Shown here piece after piece: positions 9,515 through 18,094 of a DNA stretch of 64,000 nt. Position 1 is the stretch's first letter, and each line of letters opens with the position of its first letter. Source of the stretch: Rhodospirillaceae bacterium (GTDB taxonomy: Bacteria > Pseudomonadota > Alphaproteobacteria > Rhodospirillales > Rhodospirillaceae). The notes under the pieces were generated by a model, which had not been told where the DNA came from, searched no databases, and saw only the letters and a program-made list of their open reading frames with translations. Location: assembly GCA_009693785.1 (NCBI GenBank), contig SHWP01000009.1, forward strand, positions 1 to 64,000, written 5' to 3'. The position numbers and the translations under genes were made by a program.

Positions 9515-10921
9515 CTATCCGCCTGTTGAGATAGGCCTTACCCATGCCGGAGCGTGATGGCCCAACGGTACTGCTGGCAATGACCACGCTGGGGGTGTGG
9601 TACTCATCTGCGCGACGGGGCTCAGAAATCCAAGCCGCCCCCAGGGCGTATCTCGTTCCAAGGACCACGCATCGATTTCACCGCGGCTGATGGGCTCACG
9701 CGCAGCCGCCGCATCGGCCAAACCAAAACTCTGAAACCACATAGCCGTGCGTGCGAGCGATGCCTTCACATGCCAACTGCCGCCCTCTTCGGCGCGACGC
9801 TGCAATGCGGCGATCACGCCTAAGGCAGCCAAATACCCGGTGCAATAATCGCTGGGCGCGGCGGGAATGACTTCGGGCTCCAGAGCATCATCAATTGTTT
9901 TGCCGCTATGTTCCAATGCCACGCCTGTGCACGACTGCGCGAGTTGCTCCCAGCCAGGACGATTTGCCCATGGCCCCGTGTGGCCATAACAGTTGATCGA
10001 CACATAAATGATGCCAGGCCGCAACTTGGCAACAACATTGGGCCCAAACCCAAGCCGCTCCATGTCACCTCTGCGATAGCCTTGTGAAAACACGTCCGCA
10101 GTTGCTAACAATCCGCGCAGTGCCTCAGCGTCCATCGGATCAGGAAGGTGCAAGAACGCAGCACGTTTGCCATGGCCCGTGTCGGGGATAAAAATCGGAA
10201 TGCTGGGTAAATGCGGCGATGAAATATGCAACACCTCAGAGCCATGCTCGGCCAAACTGCGCGCACACGTGGGTCCGGCCAAAATGCGCGTGAGGTCCAG
10301 AACTCTCACGCCACTCAAGGGCCGGTCGGCAAGTGGCAATGGTACCGGTGGCGCATCGCCAATACGTTCGATGGCTACTAATGGCTCCTGACTAACGGAC
10401 TTGCCTTGGTCATGGGCGGCCCATTCTTGCGCAGTACGCAGAATGGCACCGCATTGGCTTGCCTGGGCCAGCGTATCTTCCAACTCACCAGAGTTCCATT
10501 GTTTGACCGCAGCAGCGATTGCGACACGATCATTTTCGCAAGCTAAAATTTTCAAAGTGCCATCCCGCAGATGTGGCAAAGCGCCGTGCAGATGAATCCA
10601 ACGCCCATCCTTGCAGCGATAAATCGCCATGGTCGGCACATCGCCTTGTGCAGCTGGAAAAGGCCGGCCATCAAGCCGTAAATGACGAAAGCCCGTCAGT
10701 GATGCCGCTGCGTGACGCACATTGACTTTTATATTTTGCGACTTGCCGCCACGCTTTTGCCACAACCCCGCAGCCGCGCTGGCCACGGCACCAATGGCAC
10801 CCGCCGCAGCCTCGCCCACGCGAAAGCGTGTCGGTAACACAGGGTCTGCGCCTGTGAAGACCACCTGAGACAGTCCAAGGCTGGGAAACAGGGCCGTGAG
10901 ATCGGAAAATGCTGCGTTCAT
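9515..10921 (-). CDS. CaiB/BaiF (class III) CoA-transferase with reordered domain layout
   Basis: PLSGVRVLDLTRILAGPTCARSLAEHGSEVLHI, YVSINCYGHTGPWANRPGWEQLAQSCTG; these canonical N-terminal motifs sit in the C-terminal half. Confidence 0.85.
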   Translation of the reverse strand: MNAAFSDLTALFPSLGLSQVVFTGADPVLPTRFRVGEAAAGAIGAVASAAAGLWQKRGGKSQNIKVNVRHAAASLTGFRHLRLDGRPFPAAQGDVPTMAIYRCKDGRWIHLHGALPHLRDGTLKILACENDRVAIAAAVKQWNSGELEDTLAQASQCGAILRTAQEWAAHDQGKSVSQEPLVAIERIGDAPPVPLPLADRPLSGVRVLDLTRILAGPTCARSLAEHGSEVLHISSPHLPSIPIFIPDTGHGKRAAFLHLPDPMDAEALRGLLATADVFSQGYRRGDMERLGFGPNVVAKLRPGIIYVSINCYGHTGPWANRPGWEQLAQSCTGVALEHSGKTIDDALEPEVIPAAPSDYCTGYLAALGVIAALQRRAEEGGSWHVKASLARTAMWFQSFGLADAAAAREPISRGEIDAWSLERDTPWGRLGFLSPVAQMSTTPPAWSLPAVPLGHHAPAWVRPISTGG

Positions 10922-11015
10922 TTTGCGTGGATTGAGGTGTGCTTTATCTCGCCGTCCGTCAATGTAAGCGCTAATCTTTGCGCCGTCGCCGAGTCTTGAG
11001 GGGAAGGAACGCACC

Positions 11016-11837
11016 ATGGACGCCACGCCAGCAAAAATGCGCAAAACCTATATCGACGCCCGCCATGGGCAAATGCATGTGCGCTATGCCGGGCAGCACC
11101 ATGGCGAGCGCCGCCCACTGCTGTGCTTCCACCTCAGCCCTGTCTCGGGCGTGATTTACGAGACTTGGCTGACCGAAATGGGCCGCGACCGGCTGACCAT
11201 CGCGCCCGACACGCCGGGCTATGGCATGAGCGATTACACCCTCACTCCGCCCGAAATTAAAGACTTCGCCCAGGCCATGGGCGATGTGATGGATGCCTTC
11301 AACATCAAGGAGGCCGATGTGATGGGCTATCACACCGGTTCAAAGATCGCGGTGGAGCTGGCGCGGCAACGCCCCGCGCGCATCAAGCACCTCGTGCTGA
11401 TGTCCGCCCCCGTCTACACCGAAGATGATTTAAAGAAACAACGGGCTGCCAATTCCATGCCCGAGGCCGATGCCGAAGGAAAATTCTTGGTGGCCGCGTG
11501 GAAGGGTTTGCTGCAATGGCAGGACAAACGGGCAAGCCTCAAAGATACGCTCAAACACTTTCCCGATCACCTGCGCGGCGGGGATAAGCGCGGCTGGGGC
11601 CATCGAGCGGCCTTTGCCTACACGTACCCCAACACAATCGTCGATGTGAGCGCGCCGATTCTGGTGTTCAACCCCGAAGACGATTTGGTGGAATACACTC
11701 CGCGCATCAAGCCGTACTTGAAGAACGGGCGCGTGAAAGACCTGCCCGGATGGAGCCATCAGTTGTTGGACTTCAGCGCCAAAGAAATGGCTGCGATGGT
11801 GCGGCCGTTCTTGGATGAGGATAAATTCCCGGCTTAG
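11016..11837 (+). CDS. Alpha/beta-hydrolase fold protein with non-Ser nucleophile position
   Basis: CFHLSPVSG, DTPGYGMSDY, VMGYHTGSKIAVELA, FNPEDDL, GWSHQ. Confidence 0.85.
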   Translation: MDATPAKMRKTYIDARHGQMHVRYAGQHHGERRPLLCFHLSPVSGVIYETWLTEMGRDRLTIAPDTPGYGMSDYTLTPPEIKDFAQAMGDVMDAFNIKEADVMGYHTGSKIAVELARQRPARIKHLVLMSAPVYTEDDLKKQRAANSMPEADAEGKFLVAAWKGLLQWQDKRASLKDTLKHFPDHLRGGDKRGWGHRAAFAYTYPNTIVDVSAPILVFNPEDDLVEYTPRIKPYLKNGRVKDLPGWSHQLLDFSAKEMAAMVRPFLDEDKFPA

Positions 11838-11882
11838 TTTAGATTCTGACCGAGCGTTCACTGACCTGTGGATCGTGGGCAC

Positions 11883-11902
11883 ATTGTTTCACGTGAAACA
11901 AT
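11883..11902. promoter_or_regulatory. parS: parS-like ParB-binding palindrome
   Basis: ATTGTTTCACGTGAAACAAT is a perfect 20-bp palindrome containing TGTTTCACGTGAAACA (11885-11900), matching the widely conserved parS consensus; intergenic. Confidence 0.75.
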
Positions 11903-11968
11903 TGAGCGGGTCGAAATCTACACCAGCGCGGTATGACGCGGTGCAATATGACTGTTCCGCCTGTTAAG

Positions 11969-11994
11969 CCTGATAAAACAGGGTTTTTATCAGG
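11969..11994. terminator. Inverted repeat CCTGATAAAA-cagggt-TTTTATCAGG, possible bidirectional terminator or structured element
   Basis: 10-bp perfect arms with a 6-nt loop, flanked by a longer imperfect repeat (gcggtatgacgc / gcgttataccgc). Confidence 0.5.
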
Positions 11995-12094
11995 CGGCGT
12001 TATACCGCTGCGGAATAATTATTCACGCGCGGTATAGTGCAGCGCACCAAAGCCCCGAAGCGCTGGAACAAGATGTTCGCCGGACAGCTATAAC

Positions 12095-13378
12095 TTACCG
12101 ATACCCCAACTCGGCTGGCGCACTGAGGTTGCGATAGCGCTCACGCAATTTGGTTTGCCGCGTTTCCAAGCTTTGCGCTTGACCCTTGATGAACACGTGG
12201 GTCGGCGCGGCACCTGCTTCGAGCGGATCCATATCCCAAATCACCACGTCGGCATCCTTGCCCACGGCAAGCGTGCCATATTTATCGGCAATGCCCCACA
12301 TCTCGGCCGGATTTTTGGTGAGCGCCGCCAATGCGGCCTCACGCGGCAAGCCGTTGGCGGCGGCAATGCCCGCGTAAAACGCCGCGTTACGGCCATTGTA
12401 GGCGACGTGCTCGCCCATCACGGCGATGGCGATTTTCACGCCAGCGGCATTTAACTTCGCCGCGTTTTCAAGCGTCGCACCGAGGGATTCAAAACGGCTG
12501 GGCAAATTATCCGTGGGATCGAGAATGACCGGGATGCCAGCTTTGGCGATCTCTGCGGCTACTTTCCAGCCTTCGGCGGCGTCGAGCAGGATGACTTTCA
12601 ATTTATACTCGGCCGCCAACGCGATTACGGCCTGAATATCCGATGCGCGGTCCACATCGACAACCAATGGCATTTTGCCGTTGAGCACGGGCAATAACGC
12701 TTCGAGATCAAGGCGCGGCAACACTGTTTCGCGCGCATTGCCCTCGTCGAAATCGCTTTTGTGGCGCTCAAAATAGCGCGCATCGGCAAAGGCCTGACGC
12801 AATACCATCCACACCGCGCCGCGCGCACCACCGGTTAAGCGTTTGGCGCGCTCGCCAATATTCATGAACATCGCGATCTTGGGCTGAATGCTAAACGCCG
12901 CCCCCTCGCCTAACGACATCAGCGCCCCTTGTCCCGCAAACATGGTTTTTCCCAAATCGGGTGCAGTGATGGCGCGGGTTATGCCCTTTACGCGGGTAAT
13001 GGGGATCAATGCCGAGGCGGGATTGATGCCCGGTGCCAGGTCAAACGCGGCGCTGAACAGGGGCGAATCGGCTTCGGTATCGTTAGTCGATTTTTCCAAC
13101 TCGATTTCGAGAATGCCAAGCCGCGTGTATGAATTCATCAAACCAGGCGTGACATTGGCGCCCTTGGCATCGATCACGCTTGCACCCGCCGGAGCAGCCA
13201 GCCCCACGCCCACAGCCGAGATCACACCGTTGTCGAAGACCACCGTGCCATTAGATATGGTGCCAGCAGATACGGTATGCACCGTGCCGTTGACGATGGC
13301 GACAGGAGCAGCCTGAGCCGCAGCGGCGAACAAACTCGCGACCACAAACACGCCCGCGTGAACATGCAATGTTTTCAT
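12095..13378 (-). CDS. Amidohydrolase-like protein, probably inactive (no HxH)
   Basis: Imidazolonepropionase/cytosine deaminase-like ends (VFDNGVISAVG..., GTLAVGKDADVVIWDMDPLE) but GANVTPGLMNSYTRLG replaces the PGLIDxHxH motif; signal peptide. Confidence 0.85.
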   Translation of the reverse strand: MKTLHVHAGVFVVASLFAAAAQAAPVAIVNGTVHTVSAGTISNGTVVFDNGVISAVGVGLAAPAGASVIDAKGANVTPGLMNSYTRLGILEIELEKSTNDTEADSPLFSAAFDLAPGINPASALIPITRVKGITRAITAPDLGKTMFAGQGALMSLGEGAAFSIQPKIAMFMNIGERAKRLTGGARGAVWMVLRQAFADARYFERHKSDFDEGNARETVLPRLDLEALLPVLNGKMPLVVDVDRASDIQAVIALAAEYKLKVILLDAAEGWKVAAEIAKAGIPVILDPTDNLPSRFESLGATLENAAKLNAAGVKIAIAVMGEHVAYNGRNAAFYAGIAAANGLPREAALAALTKNPAEMWGIADKYGTLAVGKDADVVIWDMDPLEAGAAPTHVFIKGQAQSLETRQTKLRERYRNLSAPAELGYR

Positions 13379-14790
13379 CGCACGTCCTCCTTGTTGATAT
13401 AGCCCACCTCGAAGTCGGATCGGTATTGCTTGGCTGGGTCGTCGTAATCGTAGGTTAGCGCGCCATCGATGAATACCTTCTCGGCATGGCTATACACGCT
13501 TAACGGGTTAGCGCTCCAGATAACCACGTCTGCCATCTTGCCTGGCTCTAACGATCCCGTGCGGTCATCAATCGCCAGCGACTTGGCGGGATTGAGGGTG
13601 TTCCACTTGATCGCCTCGCCGTCGGAAATTTTCAAGCCCATGCGCCGCCCGGCGGCAAGCGCCTTGGCTGCATCGAGATTGAGGCGTTGAATGCCCACGG
13701 CAGAGTCAGAATGCACCACCGCGCATGCGCCCGCATCGTGCATCAACGCGATGTTCTCTTCGATGCCATCAAGCGATTCCATCTTGAAGCCAAACCAATC
13801 CGACCACATCGAGGCGCAAATGCCTTCTTTGGCCAGCACGTCGCGGACTTTGTATGCCTCAACCGCGTGATGGAATTGTGTAACTTTGTAGCCAAACTCT
13901 TTGGACATATCGATGACTTGCATCATTTCGTCGGCGCGATAGCAATGCATTTGCACCAGAATGTCGCCGCGCAGCGCCGCCGCAAGCGTGTCGAGTTCCA
14001 AGTCGCGTTTGGGCGGCTTGGCGGTCGCATCGTTTTTCTTACGCTTGGCCTCGAATTGATCCCACTCGTATTGATATTCCAGCGCCTTGATCCATGCGGC
14101 GCGATAGCCAGCAAAATTCGCCATGCGCGTCGCGGGCGTGCGGTTCTTCTCGCCATAAACACGTATGGGGTTTTCACCACAGGCCATCTTTAGGCCGTAC
14201 TTGGCGCCCGGAAATTTCATGCCTTGAACCGAACGGCTCCAAACGTTCTTCAAAATTACCGAGCGTCCGCCAAACAAATTGGCCGACCCGGGCAAGATCT
14301 CCATGGCCGTTACTCCGCCCGCCAGCGCGCGAGCGAACTGCGGGTCTTGCGGCCAAATCGAATGCTCGTCCCACACTTCGGCGGTATTCGGGTCGGTGGC
14401 TTCGTTGGTGCCTTCCACCCCAGGTACGCTGGGCGAAGGGCCCACGCCCATGTGTGAATGGGCATCGATCAGGCCCGGCGTCACGAACTTGCCCTTACCG
14501 TCAATGACCACGGCCCCCGCAGGTGCCGCACCGCCCTCGGTAACGCTAACAATCTTGCCGGCGTTCATGACAACGGTCGCATTATGAATGGTCGCCCCGG
14601 TGCCCGTATGCGCTGTGGCGCCGACTATGGCCGTCAACACCGATGGCCGTGGCGTATAGGTACTGGGATAGGGGTCAGTGATGATGTCGGCCAGGCGCTT
14701 GCCCGCAGCCGACCCGGCAAATTGCGCCGTAGCAGGCGCGGCTGCAGCCAAGGCCAAAACGCTTACTGTGGCCAGGATGTGAATGCGCAT
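13375..14790 (-). CDS. Amidohydrolase family protein (intact HxH)
   Basis: VTPGLIDAHSHMGVG, QFHHAVEAYK, AVVHSDSAVG, DRTGSLEPGKMADVVIW; start set at MRIHILATVS (signal peptide); ATGA overlap with the next gene. Confidence 0.9.
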   Translation of the reverse strand: MRIHILATVSVLALAAAAPATAQFAGSAAGKRLADIITDPYPSTYTPRPSVLTAIVGATAHTGTGATIHNATVVMNAGKIVSVTEGGAAPAGAVVIDGKGKFVTPGLIDAHSHMGVGPSPSVPGVEGTNEATDPNTAEVWDEHSIWPQDPQFARALAGGVTAMEILPGSANLFGGRSVILKNVWSRSVQGMKFPGAKYGLKMACGENPIRVYGEKNRTPATRMANFAGYRAAWIKALEYQYEWDQFEAKRKKNDATAKPPKRDLELDTLAAALRGDILVQMHCYRADEMMQVIDMSKEFGYKVTQFHHAVEAYKVRDVLAKEGICASMWSDWFGFKMESLDGIEENIALMHDAGACAVVHSDSAVGIQRLNLDAAKALAAGRRMGLKISDGEAIKWNTLNPAKSLAIDDRTGSLEPGKMADVVIWSANPLSVYSHAEKVFIDGALTYDYDDPAKQYRSDFEVGYINKEDVR

Positions 14791-14870
14791 GACGGTTCCC
14801 CCATGTACCCTTTCATGTCTTTGGGTACGGTGACATGCTGCCACCGCTTCCCGCAAGCCACCTGAGTTCC

Positions 14871-15605
14871 ATGAATTCTACCAAGAACACCGCTCACCAA
14901 ACCATCACAGGCCGTATCGCTTATCTGAGCGACCGGTCGGCCGATTCGGGCCGGGAGCGGGGCTGGGAAAATTTCAGCATTTCGGTCTTTGCCGACCGGT
15001 CCATGACACTGCGCGCCTGTAGTATGATCGCTGACACCCCGCATGTCGTGCGCGACGTAACCCAGACGGTCGACGCCGCGATGAATCCGCAAGACTGCTT
15101 TGTTCGTGTGCGCACGGGCGGCGCGTTTACGGGCTCAGGCTGGTTTCGTTGGGGCGGCGGAACGGCAGAAGGCGAAGCCTTCACCGCAGCCGAAGGGCGT
15201 GTGCGTGAACACGATTCCTATGGGCCAGGGCCTGTGATTTTTTGCAACCACTCTATTGTTGGCGATGCATGGATGACAGCTGCTTACCCATTTGCGCAGG
15301 GCAAAGGCCTCGCGGCCATCTCTAATATGTACACAGCCTCGCGAAATAAACAGGGCGCCACGGGGCCATCACTCAACCGGCTTATCATGGGCCTGATGTG
15401 GCAAGGCACCGAGACCATCACAGTCAAAGCCGGGCAATTCGAGGTCAATAAATTCAAGCTCAACGGCATTGATCGTTCTGAAGATCTCTCGCCTGAAAAA
15501 CTGGCTTATGAGATTTGGGTTCTGACCGACGGTTCGCATGTCCCGGTTTTGTCCATGTACCGGGGCGAGCGGCGGTATGAGTTGGTGACTTATGCGCGTG
15601 ATTAA
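14871..15605 (+). CDS. Hypothetical protein (about 244 aa)
   Basis: ORF divergent from 13375-14790, 14-bp overlap with the next gene; no family recognised. Confidence 0.6.
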   Translation: MNSTKNTAHQTITGRIAYLSDRSADSGRERGWENFSISVFADRSMTLRACSMIADTPHVVRDVTQTVDAAMNPQDCFVRVRTGGAFTGSGWFRWGGGTAEGEAFTAAEGRVREHDSYGPGPVIFCNHSIVGDAWMTAAYPFAQGKGLAAISNMYTASRNKQGATGPSLNRLIMGLMWQGTETITVKAGQFEVNKFKLNGIDRSEDLSPEKLAYEIWVLTDGSHVPVLSMYRGERRYELVTYARD

Positions 15606-17088
15606 AAAATTCCTGATCTTCGGTCTTGCGCTTTTGGCGGGACATTCTGCCGCTGCGGAAAAAATATTGCGTATCGGTGTGACCTCGCTACCGGGCGATC
15701 TCGGCGGGCCCTACGGAAACATTGTCATTCCCTCGCTGTTGCCATCGCTAGCAATTTACGACCCGATCGTGAAGTTCGATGCTACTGGCACTGTGGTGCC
15801 AGCATTGGCTGAATCATGGCAGATGATTACGCCGACAACTTGGCGCTTTAAATTACGCGCAGGTGTTGCGTTCTCCAACGGTGAGAAACTAGATGCGGCG
15901 GCTGTCGCGGCGGCAATTAATTACCTCGCCTCTGAGGCTGGATTATTGGAGGTGGTGGCTCAGTTGGTGGTCGACGTGAAAGAGGCCCGCGTTGTCGATG
16001 CCCTGACCTTGGATGTCGAGACCGAAGCGCCCAATGTTTTGCTCCCGCGCCGGCTTGCCGGTGTACGGATTCCTGCGCCGAACGCCTGGAAGGATCTTGG
16101 CCGTAAGGACTTTGGCCTCAAACCCGTGGGCACTGGGCCTTTTATGGTCGAAGACTGGGGCGCGGCCAAAGTTATTTTTCTGGCCAATCGCGCCTCTTGG
16201 CACGCACCGGTGATTGATCGCATTGAAATCTTGGAGGTCAACGACCTCAATGCACGCGTACTAGGTTTACGTACCGGCGCGCTTGATATTGCCTTCGATG
16301 TGGGCCCAGAGGACCGCTCCCTGATTGAATCGGCCGGTGGGCGCATCAATATCCGCAACACGGGCCGTATCCAAACCGTGGCATTTGTATCCAACAAGCC
16401 ATCGCCGGTGGCCGATGTGCGCGTGCGCCAGGCGTTGAATTATGCCGTTAACAAGCAGCGCATTATCGATGTGCTGCTGGGCGGCACTACAACACCGGCC
16501 ACTCAAGGTGCCGTAAAACAAGCCTTCGGGTTTGAGCCGTCTCTTGAGGCCTACCCCTACGACCCAGACCGCGCTCGAGCAATGCTGAAAGCGGCAGGCT
16601 ACGAACAAGGCTTCGACATGCTGCTGAACTTTCCGCCCGGCGTCATGGCTGCCGATGAGGCCTATTATCAACAGGTCGTCTCGGACCTGCGCGCAGTCGG
16701 TGTGCGGGTTACAATCGAGACGTCAACTTTTGTGCAACATATCACCCGAATCAGAACGGGGGGATGGCCGGGCCTGGGATTTGGCATGGACTTTAACAAC
16801 ATGCCGACGCTGGATGCCCTGTGGTCAATCCGCATTCATAGTTGTCTGTGGGCGGCCCCCTGGCATTGCCGCCCGGAATGGACCCCCCTCATTCGCGCTG
16901 CTGAAACGGCCACCTCGGTGGATGAACGCCTCGCCCTTACCCGGCAATTACTCAAGCTATACCATGACGAACCGACTGGGGTTTTCCTCTGGGAAATGCC
17001 TGGAATCGATGGAATTGGGCCGCGCGTGCGCAATTTCACCCCGGGGCTGGGGACTTTGAACTTCGATACAATGGACGTTGCCCCATAA
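15592..17088 (+). CDS. Periplasmic substrate-binding protein, SBP_bac_5 (peptide/opine ABC type)
   Basis: Signal peptide, AIYDPIVKFDATGTVVPALAESWQM, WRFKLRAGVAFSNGEKLDAAAV, VRQALNYAVNKQRIIDVLLGG. Confidence 0.9.
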   Translation: MRVIKKFLIFGLALLAGHSAAAEKILRIGVTSLPGDLGGPYGNIVIPSLLPSLAIYDPIVKFDATGTVVPALAESWQMITPTTWRFKLRAGVAFSNGEKLDAAAVAAAINYLASEAGLLEVVAQLVVDVKEARVVDALTLDVETEAPNVLLPRRLAGVRIPAPNAWKDLGRKDFGLKPVGTGPFMVEDWGAAKVIFLANRASWHAPVIDRIEILEVNDLNARVLGLRTGALDIAFDVGPEDRSLIESAGGRINIRNTGRIQTVAFVSNKPSPVADVRVRQALNYAVNKQRIIDVLLGGTTTPATQGAVKQAFGFEPSLEAYPYDPDRARAMLKAAGYEQGFDMLLNFPPGVMAADEAYYQQVVSDLRAVGVRVTIETSTFVQHITRIRTGGWPGLGFGMDFNNMPTLDALWSIRIHSCLWAAPWHCRPEWTPLIRAAETATSVDERLALTRQLLKLYHDEPTGVFLWEMPGIDGIGPRVRNFTPGLGTLNFDTMDVAP

Positions 17089-17155
17089 AATTGTAGTAAA
17101 CCTTCTGACACGCGCAGTCTTTTTGCTACAACTGCGGTTGGGGATATCATTGAAA

Positions 17156-17425
17156 ATGCCAGTGATCGACTTTTTCCGCCCACCCTTTGCCATACGACGA
17201 AAACTCGCGGTCAGCTTGGCAGCGGTGAATATCGTTGGCACGTTGATATACTCATCCCTGTCCTACCAGGCTGTGCGTACCAGTACGCTTGGCGCTATCG
17301 ATGAGGTTTTGTGCGCTGCGGCTGAGGGGATACAGCAAATTGTCCCGCCGCTGGTGATTAATCAAGCCGAGACTGCGGATCGCACCGAGCCCCTATGCCG
17401 CTTGGGCCAGAGTGTTCGCAAGTAA
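17156..17425 (+). pseudogene. N-terminal remnant of a methyl-accepting chemotaxis protein-like gene
   Basis: FAIRRKLAVSLAAVNIVGTLIYSSLSYQAVRTSTLGAIDEVLCAAAEGIQQIVPP resembles an MCP TM1/sensor start; truncated after about 80 aa, no HAMP or signalling domain follows. Confidence 0.45.
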
Positions 17426-17777
17426 TTTCAACGTCCTTTATTGGCCGTTCGCTGGTATTTTTGAGCGTTGCGGTCAATTCCATCGTGTTTACTTCGCTCT
17501 TGCTCCAGGAAAAGCTCACAATGTTGACGTAACTGGCCGCCGAACGCCTTTGCGGTGGCGGTGATGTTATCTGGGCCGATTGATTTGAACTAGTTGAAGT
17601 CGTCTGAGCCCCTTTCTCGCCAACATTGCTACCAATCAAGTAGAGTCCGAAAATTATCAATCCCACGAATTGCCAGAAGCCTAATTTGAACTTGACTACT
17701 TTGGCACCGCACATATGACACGCGTCTGCCTTCGTGCTAATTTCGTGTCCACATTCCTTACATGCCTTTAGAGCCAT
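17358..17777 (-). CDS. Zinc-ribbon membrane protein, probably C-terminally truncated
   Basis: MALKACKECGHEISTKADACHMCGAKVV (CxxC...CxxC), TM segment, ELTATLKNTSERPIKDVEITCEHSGPSG; ends inside the antisense of the MCP-like remnant. Confidence 0.65.
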   Translation of the reverse strand: MALKACKECGHEISTKADACHMCGAKVVKFKLGFWQFVGLIIFGLYLIGSNVGEKGAQTTSTSSNQSAQITSPPPQRRSAASYVNIVSFSWSKSEVNTMELTATLKNTSERPIKDVEITCEHSGPSGIGARCDPQSRLD

Positions 17778-18094
17778 GACTAAAATCTCCCGACATGCCA
17801 AATTTTAGTTCTATTTTGACTAACGTTTTCTATTTCTTTTTCTTTAAACGCGGCGGATGACAAAGCGCCCCAGAGGTAAATGGCCTGCTGCCGGTTTGGA
17901 CAACACTGACCGGCCCACATTGAGTGGTCCGGGTTGAATATTAATTCAAGGTTAGTTTTTCGACCAGTGTGGAGTTAGCCTGCCGAGTGCCCGGTAACGC
18001 GGCAGTCGAATCTGGCGAGCTGATCACTTCAGGAGCCGACGGCCTGCACCTGGAATCAGACTCAGAGTAAAGATTGGTTACTCTCCCTCTCGCC

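Noticed and set aside
14801-14840. gtaccc...gggtac inverted repeat between divergent genes, considered as an operator
   Set aside because: Only 6-bp arms 12 nt apart; too short to support without conservation data.
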